Part shown: positions 53,084 to 61,780 of the stretch, in pieces | Layout of the letters: every line of letters starts with the position of its first letter | How positions within the stretch are numbered: the stretch's first letter is position 1 | DNA from: JACKII01 sp965222315 | Lineage (GTDB): Bacteria; Pseudomonadota; Alphaproteobacteria; Bin95 | NCBI GenBank assembly: GCA_965222315.1 | Contig: OZ244951.1 | Location: forward strand, 1,798,001-1,862,000 | Length of the DNA stretch: 64,000 nt | Direction of reading: 5' to 3' | Translations under genes and position numbers: made by a program | Notes under the pieces: model-generated | What the model was told of the DNA's origin: nothing | What the model saw: the letters and a program-made list of their open reading frames with translations, nothing else | The model's database searches: none

Positions 53084-53809
53084 ATGCAGTCCCAATTGTT
53101 CGATAAGGCCGTCTCGCTGCGGGCGGAGAACCGTGCGGTCGTGCGCATTGTTCATCTGGATTCCGGCATGGACTGGTTGCTGACCGATGATGGCATTGAG
53201 GGCCGTCCCGGCCTGCCGCCGCAAGTCGCCGACGCTGCCGCGGAGGCCCGCCAGCATGACCGGAGCCATAGCATGGATGCGGACGGCGAACGCTTTTTCC
53301 TGCATGTCTACAATCCGCCACGCCGGCTGATTATCGTCGGCGCGGTGCACATAACACAACCGTTGGTTGTTATTGCCAGTGCTGCCGGTTATGCGGTGAC
53401 CGTGATCGATCCGCGCGGCGCTTTTGCGACTGCGGAACGCTTTCCCGGCGTCGATCTGAACGAGGATTGGCCGGACGAAGCGATGGAGGCTCTGGCGCCC
53501 GATCACCGGACGGCGGTGGTAACCCTGACCCACGATCCGAAACTGGATGACCCGGCGCTGCACGTGGCGCTGCGGAGCGGGGCGTTCTACATCGGCTGCC
53601 TCGGCTCTCGCAAAACCCATGGCAGCCGGGTGGAGCGTCTGACCGAGGCGGGCTTTAGCGTAGACGAGATTGGCAAGATCCATGCGCCGATTGGCCTGGA
53701 TCTGGGCGGTCGTGCGCCGGCGGAGATTGCGATCGCGATCATGGCGCAGATCACGCAGGTATTGCACCGGGGGGCGGGTCAGGAAGTGAAAGCGAAGGCT
53801 GCTGCATGA
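53084..53809 (+). CDS. XdhC C-terminal Rossmann domain protein
   Basis: Protein of 241 residues. The C-terminal 150 residues match the XdhC Rossmann domain: LIIVGAVHITQPLVVIASAAG, VTLTHDPKLDDPAL, IGCLGSRKTHGSRVERL, and PIGLDLGGRAPAEIAIAIMA. It complements the separate N-terminal domain gene 3 bp upstream. Probably binds molybdenum cofactor for the cluster enzyme. It overlaps the next start as ATGA. Confidence 0.9.
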   Translation: MQSQLFDKAVSLRAENRAVVRIVHLDSGMDWLLTDDGIEGRPGLPPQVADAAAEARQHDRSHSMDADGERFFLHVYNPPRRLIIVGAVHITQPLVVIASAAGYAVTVIDPRGAFATAERFPGVDLNEDWPDEAMEALAPDHRTAVVTLTHDPKLDDPALHVALRSGAFYIGCLGSRKTHGSRVERLTEAGFSVDEIGKIHAPIGLDLGGRAPAEIAIAIMAQITQVLHRGAGQEVKAKAAA

Positions 53810-55473
53810 TCTTTGGCCCGATACCCGTGGCAGCGGCCGCGGGAGCATTGCTGGCTCACTCGGTCCGCGCCGGTAAAAGAACTTTCAAGAAAGGCCGCCT
53901 GCTGAGTGACGCTGACGTGGCGGCGCTTGCCGACGCGGACGTTGCGGAGGTCATTGCCGTCCGCCTGGATCCCGGTGAGATCGGCGAGGACGAAGCGGCG
54001 GAACGCATCGCAAAGCTGTTTCCGGGCGAGGGCGTGCGGGCTAACGCGCCGTTTACGGGCCGCGTCAACCTGTTTGCCGAGCATGATGGCGTGCTGGTGC
54101 TGGATCGCACACGGCTGGACCGCATCAACCTGATAGACGAGAGCGCGACGGTTGCGACGCTGGAGCCCTATGTCGAGGTCAAGGCCGGGCAGATGGTGGC
54201 GACGATCAAGATCATTCCGTTTGCCAGCCGGGAATCCGTGATCCGACGGATTGAGGGCGTGGCAACCTCCGCCGCCGCACCAATGCTTTCGGTTGCGAAA
54301 TTCCATGCGAAAAAGGCCACGCTGGTTCAAAGCACCCTGCCGACCGTGAAGGAAAGTGTGCTCGACAAAACCGTTGGGATAACGGCGGACCGCTTGGCGG
54401 AACGCGGCGCCTCCCTGTTGGGCGAAAGGCGCTGCGCACACACGGCGGACGCGATTGCCGCGGCGACAAGGGAGGCGTTGGCTGACGACCCCGACATCAT
54501 CCTGATCGCCGGGGCATCGGCCATTGTCGACCGGCGGGACGCATTGCCGGCGGGCATCGTTGCGGCTGGCGGCCGGATTGCGCACTTCGGGATGCCGGTC
54601 GATCCCGGCAATATGATCCTGATGGGTGAAGTGGAGGGTATCCCGGTGGTGGGATTGCCCGGCTGTGCCCGCTCGCCAAAGCTGAATGGCTTCGACTGGG
54701 TGCTGGCCCGGCTCTGCGCCGACCTGCCCGTCGGGGCGCAGGAGATCATGGCCATGGGGGTGGGTGGTCTGCTCGCCGAAATTCCCAGCCGCGGGCATCC
54801 GCGCGCGACACAGCCCGACGGTACAGCACCGCTCGGCAGCACAAACGAGGCGCCGCGTGCGCCGCGGATTGGGGCGCTGGTGCTGGCGGCAGGCCGCTCG
54901 ACCCGGATGGGTAAGGCCAACAAGATGCTGCAATTGGTGGATGGCACGCCGATGCTGGCCTCGGCGCTGGATGCGGTTGCGGCCTCTGCCTGTTGCGCGA
55001 CGGTGGTCGTGACGGGCCACGAGACCGACAAAGTCAGCCCGTTGCTGGCGGGACGGGACCTGCTGACGGTTCACAATCCCAACTACGCGGATGGACTCAG
55101 TACCTCGCTAAAGGCCGGGCTGCGGGCGCTGCCGCCAGGGTTGGACGGCGTGCTGGTGGCGCTGGGAGATATGCCGAGGGTGACGGCGGCGCATATCGAC
55201 CAGCTGATCGCGGCTTTCAACCCGCTGGAGGGCAGGGCGATAGTCGTGCCGACCTGCGACGGACAACGGGGCAATCCGGTGCTCTGGAGTACGGAGTTCC
55301 TGCCGGCCATGCTGGCATTGGAGGGGGACCAGGGCGCGAAACCGTTGTTCGCCGAGTTCGTCGACCGGCTGGCGGAGGTGGAAGTGGCGGACAGTGCTGT
55401 GCTGCTGGACATCGATACGCCCGAGAAATTGACCGAAGTGACGGGCCTTCGGGCAACCGGAAAGGTGGCTTAG
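53806..55473 (+). CDS. Molybdopterin-binding / MobA-like nucleotidyltransferase fusion
   Basis: Two-domain protein of 555 residues. The N-terminal 330 residues resemble MoeA/MogA-type molybdopterin-binding proteins (IILIAGASAIVDRRDALPAG, GLPGCARSPKLNGFDWVLAR). The C-terminal 200 residues are a MocA/MobA NTP-transferase with LVLAAGRSTRMGKANKML and LVALGDMPRVTAAHIDQL. It likely cytidylates molybdenum cofactor to the MCD form used by CoxL-type enzymes. The start overlaps the XdhC stop by 4 bp. Confidence 0.9.
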   Translation: MIFGPIPVAAAAGALLAHSVRAGKRTFKKGRLLSDADVAALADADVAEVIAVRLDPGEIGEDEAAERIAKLFPGEGVRANAPFTGRVNLFAEHDGVLVLDRTRLDRINLIDESATVATLEPYVEVKAGQMVATIKIIPFASRESVIRRIEGVATSAAAPMLSVAKFHAKKATLVQSTLPTVKESVLDKTVGITADRLAERGASLLGERRCAHTADAIAAATREALADDPDIILIAGASAIVDRRDALPAGIVAAGGRIAHFGMPVDPGNMILMGEVEGIPVVGLPGCARSPKLNGFDWVLARLCADLPVGAQEIMAMGVGGLLAEIPSRGHPRATQPDGTAPLGSTNEAPRAPRIGALVLAAGRSTRMGKANKMLQLVDGTPMLASALDAVAASACCATVVVTGHETDKVSPLLAGRDLLTVHNPNYADGLSTSLKAGLRALPPGLDGVLVALGDMPRVTAAHIDQLIAAFNPLEGRAIVVPTCDGQRGNPVLWSTEFLPAMLALEGDQGAKPLFAEFVDRLAEVEVADSAVLLDIDTPEKLTEVTGLRATGKVA

Positions 55474-55478
55474 GCTGC

Positions 55479-56096
55479 ATGGCAGTTGCCAGCGCTCCGC
55501 GGGGCTTCCGTCAGCGCATTGATGCGATCCTGCACTCGCGGTTCATGCCGCTCTGGATGGTAGTGGTTTCCTTTCTGGAAAACTCCATCATGCTATTTCC
55601 GATGGAGCCGCTGTTCATTCCGGTGATGGCGGCGCGGCGCAAGCAGGCCTTCTTTTTGGCGGGTCTGCTGACGCTAGGCTGTGTGCTGGGCGCGGGCGCG
55701 ACTTACGTAGCGTCGGCATGGCTTTTCGATGCGGTGGTTGAGCCTCTGATGTATGCGACGCACGTCTATGCGGAGTATGAGTTAGTGCAGGGCGATATCC
55801 GGGACAATGGCTTCTGGGCGATGTTCCTGATTGGCGTCACGCCGGTGCCGTTTCAGTTGGGGACGGTTGCCGCCGGTGTGGCCGGCATGCCGTTCGGAGA
55901 GTTCCTGCTGGCGGTCGCGCTGTCGCGTGGCTTGCGTTACAACGCAGTGGCGGCGCTGGTATATGTGATCGGTGCGAAGGCGGAAGTCTTCATCGAGAAG
56001 TACGAGGTGGAGATCGCCGTTGGCTCCGTTCTGCTGTTCGTCGCGTTGTTCGGCGGCGGATGGCTGGTTTCCAATTTGTTTTTGGCTGACCACTAA
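55479..56096 (+). CDS. DedA/SNARE-associated (VTT) family membrane protein
   Basis: Inner-membrane protein of 205 residues. VTT features are the reentrant GVTPVPFQLGTVAAGVAGMPFGEFLLAVALSRGLRYN and hydrophobic segments at about 25-45, 58-85 and 180-200. It resembles YqaA-type proteins. Family members move lipids or are needed for membrane homeostasis. Starts 6 bp after the fusion gene, so it is probably co-transcribed with the cox cluster. Confidence 0.8.
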   Translation: MAVASAPRGFRQRIDAILHSRFMPLWMVVVSFLENSIMLFPMEPLFIPVMAARRKQAFFLAGLLTLGCVLGAGATYVASAWLFDAVVEPLMYATHVYAEYELVQGDIRDNGFWAMFLIGVTPVPFQLGTVAAGVAGMPFGEFLLAVALSRGLRYNAVAALVYVIGAKAEVFIEKYEVEIAVGSVLLFVALFGGGWLVSNLFLADH

Positions 56097-56161
56097 AACT
56101 GTTGTCCGACCGGACAGCAGTGCTGCCCTTCCCTTTTCACCAGCAACCGGATGAGACCATC

Positions 56162-57757
56162 GTGGCCAAATCTTCCGCCAGCCGACCGAAAAAATCCGAA
56201 AAGCCGCGCCTGATCGTCCGCAATGCGGGGATGAGCGATGTGGAGGGGATCGTTGCGCTCAGCCGCAAGATCTACAAAGGGGAGATGGCGACGACGCGGG
56301 AGTGCGTGCGGGGCCAGATCAATAACTTCCCGGAAGGCCAGTTCGTCGTGGAACTGGGCGACCAGATTGTCGGGCACGCGGCAACGTTCGTCATCGGCGG
56401 GGATGTGGCCCTGAAACCGCATACCTGGATGGAGATTACCGGCAACGGCTTTGCCTCCCGCCATGATCCGGACGGTGATTATCTGTATGGCATGGAGGTC
56501 GCCGTCGATCCCGACGTTCGCCGGACGCGGATCGGCCAGCGGCTTTACAATGCCCGGCGGGAGCTTTGCGAATACTGGGAGCTAAAGGGCATCGTCTTTG
56601 GTGGGCGGATGCCGGGCTACGGCCGGGCCAAAGCGAAGGTCGGGTCGCCGGAGAAGTACCTGGAACTGGTACAGGACAAGCAAATTCGGGATCAGGTGGT
56701 GAACTTCCATCTGGCCAACGGTTACGAGATTATCGGCTTGCTGCCGAACTATCTGCGCGAGGACCGGCAGTCGCGGGGCTACGCAACCCATATGCTTTGG
56801 CGCAATCCGCTGGTGACGGAGTCGGAAAAGGCGCGCTCGGCCCAGCCTATGGGACGCTTGCCGGAAAGCGTGAGGGTGGCGACCGTACAGTTTCAGATGC
56901 GCCAAATCTCCGACGTGCAGGCGTTCGAGGACCAGGTCGAGTATTTCGTTGACGTGGCGAGCGACTACCGCAGTGACTTCGTCGTTTTCCCGGAACTCTT
57001 CACTCTGCAACTGCTGGCAGCCGAGAAAAAGCCGCTGGGGCCGCAAGAAGGTGTCGCCAAGGTCGCGGAGTACACCGAACGCTACCGCGAGTTCATGAGC
57101 GGGCTTGCCGTACGCTATAACGTCAACATTATCGGCGGCAGTCACCCGACGGCGCAGGAAGACGAGAGCATACGCAACACCGGGTATGTGTTCTTGCGGG
57201 ATGGTGGAATCTATACCCAGGACAAGCTGCATCCGACGCCGGCCGAGCGCTATTGGTGGAACATCAAGGGCGGCGAGCGGCTGGCGGCGATCAACACCGA
57301 TTGCGGGCCGATCGGCGTGCTGGTCTGCTATGACTGCGAGTTTCCGGAAGTGTCGCGAAATCTGGTCGACCAGGGTGCGCTGATCCTGTTCGTGCCCTTT
57401 TCCACGGATGAGCGCCGGGGCTACTACCGTGTGCGCTATTGCTGTCAGGCGCGAGCGGTAGAGAACCAATGCTATATCGTGATGTCCGGCGTTGTCGGGA
57501 ACCTGCCCCATGTGGAGAACATGGATATTCACTATGCCGAGAGTTGCGTGCTGACGCCCTGCGACTTCCCGTTTGCGCGGGACGGGGTGGCGGCGGATAG
57601 CGGCGCGAATACGGAGATGATCGCGTTCGCGGACCTGCGCTTCGCCGACCTTTTCGTCAGCCGCAACCAGGGGACGGTGCAGCAGTTGAAGGACCGGCGG
57701 TTCGATCTTTACAGCAGTGGCTGGCGTGGCTTGCGGCGCAGAAGGGGAACTGGGTAG
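56162..57757 (+). CDS. GNAT N-acetyltransferase - nitrilase (carbon-nitrogen hydrolase) fusion
   Basis: Protein of 531 residues. An N-terminal GNAT domain (about 15-210, with MEVAVDPDVRRTRIGQRLYN) is fused to a C-terminal nitrilase-superfamily domain (about 237-520). The nitrilase triad is present: Glu in FPELFTLQ, Lys in DKLHPTPAE, Cys in VLVCYDCEFPEVSR (about residue 389). Such fusions are known in other bacteria, but the substrate is unknown. A GTG start at 56162 is used; the open frame begins with TTG 56102. 65 bp after the DedA-like gene. Confidence 0.88.
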   Translation: MAKSSASRPKKSEKPRLIVRNAGMSDVEGIVALSRKIYKGEMATTRECVRGQINNFPEGQFVVELGDQIVGHAATFVIGGDVALKPHTWMEITGNGFASRHDPDGDYLYGMEVAVDPDVRRTRIGQRLYNARRELCEYWELKGIVFGGRMPGYGRAKAKVGSPEKYLELVQDKQIRDQVVNFHLANGYEIIGLLPNYLREDRQSRGYATHMLWRNPLVTESEKARSAQPMGRLPESVRVATVQFQMRQISDVQAFEDQVEYFVDVASDYRSDFVVFPELFTLQLLAAEKKPLGPQEGVAKVAEYTERYREFMSGLAVRYNVNIIGGSHPTAQEDESIRNTGYVFLRDGGIYTQDKLHPTPAERYWWNIKGGERLAAINTDCGPIGVLVCYDCEFPEVSRNLVDQGALILFVPFSTDERRGYYRVRYCCQARAVENQCYIVMSGVVGNLPHVENMDIHYAESCVLTPCDFPFARDGVAADSGANTEMIAFADLRFADLFVSRNQGTVQQLKDRRFDLYSSGWRGLRRRRGTG

Positions 57758-57889
57758 GGCTTGTTGCCAGGAACGCCCCTTGATCCGCGGCTTTGCCGCT
57801 ACGCGGAATGAAACGCTTCGGAAAACCCCGCCAATCTGATCCTGAATAGCGTTCGTCAGAGCGCCTATCGAAAGGGGAGCCTTGCCGCC

Positions 57890-58417
57890 TCAGTGCTCCC
57901 GGAAATCGTTATTCACGGTCCGGTCGCCTTCCATCCACTCGCGCAGGTAGCGGTGGGCGTGTGGTGTGTGCTTGGCGAAGATTTCCTTGGAATCCGCAGC
58001 ATCCGCCGTGAATTCGAGGCGGAAATTGTTCGGGTCGGTCGCATAGAGCGAAACGCAGTAGCCGTGGTCGGTCAGGCGGGTGTTGTAGCCCGCCGCTTCC
58101 AGGCGTTCCTTGATGGCGGCCTGGGTCTCGGCATCGCATTCCATAGCCAAATGACCGGGCGACTCGCGGCCGCGCGGGTTGGTGTCTTCATCGGTCCAGT
58201 CGAAGAAAGCGAGCGCGCTGCCATCGCCCAATTCGAAGAAGGTGTGGCAGTATTCGACGCCGGAGGGTGTTTTCTCCTTCCAGCATGCGGTCATCGGCAA
58301 ACCGATCACTTCCTCGTAGAATTGCCGGGTGGCCTCCATATCATTGGTGACCCAGGCTGCGTGGTGCAGGCGGTTCAACTTGGCGCGGGGCTTGGTCTTG
58401 CTGGCGTCGGCGGACAT
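57890..58417 (-). CDS. VOC family protein (glyoxalase/dioxygenase fold)
   Basis: VOC protein of 175 residues. Metal-site candidates are the His in LHHAAWVTND, the His in SPGHLAMECD, and the Glu in NNFRLEFTADA, in the order seen in extradiol dioxygenases and glyoxalases. The start at 58417 has GGAGAAG upstream. The frame also opens much further upstream but only this portion is VOC-like. Divergent from the first MetE-like gene across 135 bp. Confidence 0.88.
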   Translation of the reverse strand: MSADASKTKPRAKLNRLHHAAWVTNDMEATRQFYEEVIGLPMTACWKEKTPSGVEYCHTFFELGDGSALAFFDWTDEDTNPRGRESPGHLAMECDAETQAAIKERLEAAGYNTRLTDHGYCVSLYATDPNNFRLEFTADAADSKEIFAKHTPHAHRYLREWMEGDRTVNNDFREH

Positions 58418-58552
58418 GATACTTCTCCTTACGGCGGCTGTGGCGCGCTCCTGCGAAGGGCGTGCGGCGTTTCCGGCAGAAAGCTTAGCGCTTGCACGCG
58501 GGGGCCGTCGAGCCGAGTATCGGCAGAAATCCGCAATCGAGGCCCGACAAAA

Positions 58553-59602
58553 ATGCTGTTCAACACATTGATCCCGACAACGCTGGTCGGCAGCTATCCG
58601 CAGCCGGGCTGGCTGGTGAACAAGACCGTACTGCTGGGCAGCGGGCCGCCGCGGGTGCGGATGAAAGAAGTCTGGCTGCCCGCCGAGGAACTGCTGGAAG
58701 AAGCGCAGGACGACGCCGCCCTCGCGGCTCTGCATGACCAGGAGCGGGCCGGGCTCGACATCGTGTCGGACGGCGAGGTCAGGCGTGAGAGTTATTTCAA
58801 CCACTTCGCCAACGCGCTGGGCGGCATCGACATCGACAATCCGGGCACGGTTCCAGGACGGACGGGTACGCCGACGCTGGTGCCGCGCATCAGCGGACCG
58901 ATTGAGTGGACCGGTCCGGTGCAGGTGCGCGACGTTGAGTTTATGAAGGCGCACACGGACAAGCCGGTAAAGATTACCATTCCCGGCGCCTTCACCATGG
59001 CGAAGATGGCGCTGGACGAGCACTACGGCGACTTTGGCCTGGTGGTGGAGGCTTACGCCAAAGCGCTTAATCAAGAAGTGCTGGCGATGCAGGCGGCGGG
59101 CGTGGACGTGATCCAGATCGACGAGCCGCATATGGCCGCCCATCCGGCGCAGGCGCGGGAGTTCAACAAGGCGGCCATCAACGGCGCGTTTGCGCGCGTG
59201 ACCGTACCTACCGTGGTGCATATGTGCTTCGGCTACGCCTATGTCGTATCGGAGAAACCGGCGGGCTATGAGTTCCTGGGCGAACTAAACGATACCTGCG
59301 TTACTGCGGTTTCTATCGAGGCGGCGCAACCGCAGCTCGACCCGGCTATGCTCAAGAGGCTGCCGGACAAGCATGTGCTCTATGGCGTGCTGAACCTGGG
59401 AGCGATGGAGGCGGAGACGCCGGAACAGGTGGCCGAGCGGCTGCGCGCGGCGCTGCCCTATATCGATGCTGAACGTCTCGTGGCGGCGCCCGATTGCGGG
59501 CTCAAATACCTGCCGCGTTCGCTGGCTTTTGCGAAGCTGAAGGCACTGGCAGACGGGGCGCGGATCGTGCGCGAAGAGGTCCGGGGCAAGGTCCCAGCGT
59601 AG
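58553..59602 (+). CDS. MetE C-terminal-domain-like methyltransferase (first of tandem pair)
   Basis: Cobalamin-independent methionine synthase C-terminal domain protein of 349 residues, without the MetE N-terminal half. Zinc ligands are His and Cys in VVHMCFGYAY, and Cys in AAPDCGLKYLPR. The substrate block starts TTLVGSYPQPGWL and GLDIVSDGEVRRESYF. Such short forms (MetE-core type) can methylate homocysteine or related thiols from corrinoid or other donors. Tandem with a paralog 11 bp downstream. Confidence 0.88.
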   Translation: MLFNTLIPTTLVGSYPQPGWLVNKTVLLGSGPPRVRMKEVWLPAEELLEEAQDDAALAALHDQERAGLDIVSDGEVRRESYFNHFANALGGIDIDNPGTVPGRTGTPTLVPRISGPIEWTGPVQVRDVEFMKAHTDKPVKITIPGAFTMAKMALDEHYGDFGLVVEAYAKALNQEVLAMQAAGVDVIQIDEPHMAAHPAQAREFNKAAINGAFARVTVPTVVHMCFGYAYVVSEKPAGYEFLGELNDTCVTAVSIEAAQPQLDPAMLKRLPDKHVLYGVLNLGAMEAETPEQVAERLRAALPYIDAERLVAAPDCGLKYLPRSLAFAKLKALADGARIVREEVRGKVPA

Positions 59603-59613
59603 GAATCGGAGAA

Positions 59614-60738
59614 ATGGCAGCAAAAACCCCGCCCTTCCGCGCCGGCCATGTTGGCAGCCTGCTGCGCCCGGCGAGCGTCGTTGCCGCCCGGAAGGCGCAT
59701 TTCAAGGACGGCACGCTCTCTGCTGCGGGTCTGAAGGCGGCGGAAGATGCGGCGATCCCCGACCAGATCCGGATGCAGGAAGAAGTGGGCCTGCCCGCAG
59801 TGACCGACGGAGAGGCTCGGCGGTCCTGGTGGCATTACGACTTTATGGGCGGGCTAACCGGCTTCGACCTGGAGGAGCGGACCCAGGGCGTGCAGTTCGC
59901 TGGCATGCAGCTTCGCCCGATCTTTCCGATGATTACCGGCAAGCTCGACTTCCCGGCGGATCATCCGATGCTGGATCACTTCCGCTTTGTGGCGGCAAAT
60001 ACGACGAGCGCGGTGCCAAAAATCTCCATTCCGGGGCCAAGTTGCTGTCACTTCCGCACGGCGGCGGCGGACATCGCGCTGCCGGAGTACAAGGATCAGG
60101 ACGTACTGTTCGCCGACATAGCTGCGACCTACCGGAAGGCGGTACAGGCGTTCTATGATGCGGGCTGCCGTTTCCTGCAGTTGGACGATATCTTCTTCGC
60201 CTATCTTTGCGACCCGAAGCACCGGGAGACCAAGATGGCGGAGGGTATCGACCCCGACTGGCTGATCGACCGCTATGCCTGGATGATGCATGAAGCGATC
60301 AAAGACCGCCCCGCCGATATGACCATCGCCATGCACATGTGCCGGGGCAATTTCCGCAGCACCTATGCGGCGGCGGGCGGCTATGATCCGGCAGCGGACG
60401 CGATCTTCAACAGGACCGGCGTGGATGTATTCTTCATGGAATACGACACAGAGCGCGCGGGCGGGCTGGAGCCCTTGCGCCTGCTGCCGAAAGGCAAGCA
60501 GCGGGTCATGGCAGGCTTCATCACCACCAAGGTCGGGGAGATGGAAAGCCTCGACGACCTGAAGCGCAAGTTCGGGGAAGCCGGTAAATATGCCGATCTC
60601 GACCAGTTGGGGATCGCGCCGCAATGTGGCTTTGCCTCGACCGAGGAAGGCAACGATATTTCCTATGACGACCAGCGGCGCAAGCTGGAACTGGTCGTGA
60701 ATACGGCGGAGGACGTCTGGGGCGGCGTGTATGCCTGA
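59614..60738 (+). CDS. MetE C-terminal-domain-like methyltransferase (second of tandem pair)
   Basis: Paralog of the preceding protein, 374 residues. The zinc ligands are retained as His and Cys in AMHMCRGNFRST and Cys in APQCGFASTEEG; GHVGSLLRPASV and LPAVTDGEARRSWW match the N-terminal pattern. An insertion relative to the first copy lies in the middle. The pair probably acts on the same class of thiol acceptor or forms a complex. Followed by a disrupted alcohol dehydrogenase. Confidence 0.88.
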   Translation: MAAKTPPFRAGHVGSLLRPASVVAARKAHFKDGTLSAAGLKAAEDAAIPDQIRMQEEVGLPAVTDGEARRSWWHYDFMGGLTGFDLEERTQGVQFAGMQLRPIFPMITGKLDFPADHPMLDHFRFVAANTTSAVPKISIPGPSCCHFRTAAADIALPEYKDQDVLFADIAATYRKAVQAFYDAGCRFLQLDDIFFAYLCDPKHRETKMAEGIDPDWLIDRYAWMMHEAIKDRPADMTIAMHMCRGNFRSTYAAAGGYDPAADAIFNRTGVDVFFMEYDTERAGGLEPLRLLPKGKQRVMAGFITTKVGEMESLDDLKRKFGEAGKYADLDQLGIAPQCGFASTEEGNDISYDDQRRKLELVVNTAEDVWGGVYA

Positions 60739-60762
60739 TCCACAAGGACACAGGGTTGTATC

Positions 60763-61768
60763 ATGAAAGCTTATGAAATCGTCTCTGGCGACGGCATCGA
60801 TGCGCTGTAAATGGCGGAGCGACCGACACCCGTGCCCGGGCATGGCGAGGTGCTGGTGCGGATGCGCGCATCGTCGCTGAATTACCGCGACCTGCTGACG
60901 GTCAGTGATCCGGCGGCGCGCGGCCTGCCATTCCCGCGGATACCGAACTCGGATGGCGCGGGAGAGGTTATCGCCGTTGGGCCTGGCATCTCGCGCTGCA
61001 AGGTGGGGGACCGCGTCGCCAGCTGCTTCTTTCAGCGCTGGGAAGATGGCGAGATCACGGCGGACGGCATGGCGAGCGCCCTCGGGGGGGGCCATGGACG
61101 GCGTGCTGGCGGAAGAAGTGGTGCTGAGCGAGCGGGGCGTGGTCCCGATCCCGGACCATATGAGCTTTGTGGAGGCCGCCACCTTGCCCTGTGCCGCGCT
61201 TACCGCATGGCACGGCATTGTCGAGAAGGGCGGGTTGAAGGCGGGCGACACGGTGCTGTGCATAGGTACTGGCGGCGTCTCCATCTTTGGCCTGCAAATT
61301 GCCCGAATGGCTGGCGCGCGGGCGGTGGTGATTTCCTCCAGCGATGCGAAGCTGGAGCGGGCGAAGGGACTGGGCGCCTGGGCGACCGTGAACTACCGCA
61401 CCACGCCGGATTGGGAGAAAGGCGTGCTGGAGGCCACCGGCGGCAATGGCGTTGACCATGTGCTGGAAGTCGGCGGCGCGGGCACGCTGCCGCGGTCCAT
61501 CGCATCGACGCGGATTTCCGGCCATTTGGCGCTGATCGGTGTGCTGACCGGCGGCGAGATCAACCCGGCGCTGATCTTCCGCAATTCGTTGCGCATCCAT
61601 GGGATTTATGTCGGCAGCCGCGCCATGTTTGAGCGCATGAACCGGGCGTTTACTGCTGCGGACCTCAAGCCGGTTGTCGACAAAACCTTCGCCTTCGATC
61701 AGGCGCGAGAGGCGTTTCACTACCTAAAGGCCGCCGGGCATTTCGGCAAGGTGGTGGTGGAGATTTAG
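60763..61768 (+). pseudogene. Disrupted zinc-type/quinone-oxidoreductase-like alcohol dehydrogenase
   Basis: An MDR-superfamily alcohol dehydrogenase of about 335 residues appears in two frames. ATG 60763 is followed by 15 codons and a TAA (60808-60810) where relatives usually have Lys or a similar residue. Coding resumes at once (MAERPTPVPGHGEVLVRMRA, ASSLNYRDLLTV). A run of eight G at 61084-61091 shifts the frame; seven G would restore it. The rest is intact, with the cofactor region DTVLCIGTGGVSIFGLQIAR and the C-terminal HYLKAAGHFGKVVVE. Real decay or sequencing errors are both possible. Confidence 0.8.
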
Positions 61769-61780
61769 GCCGGGTTCCGC

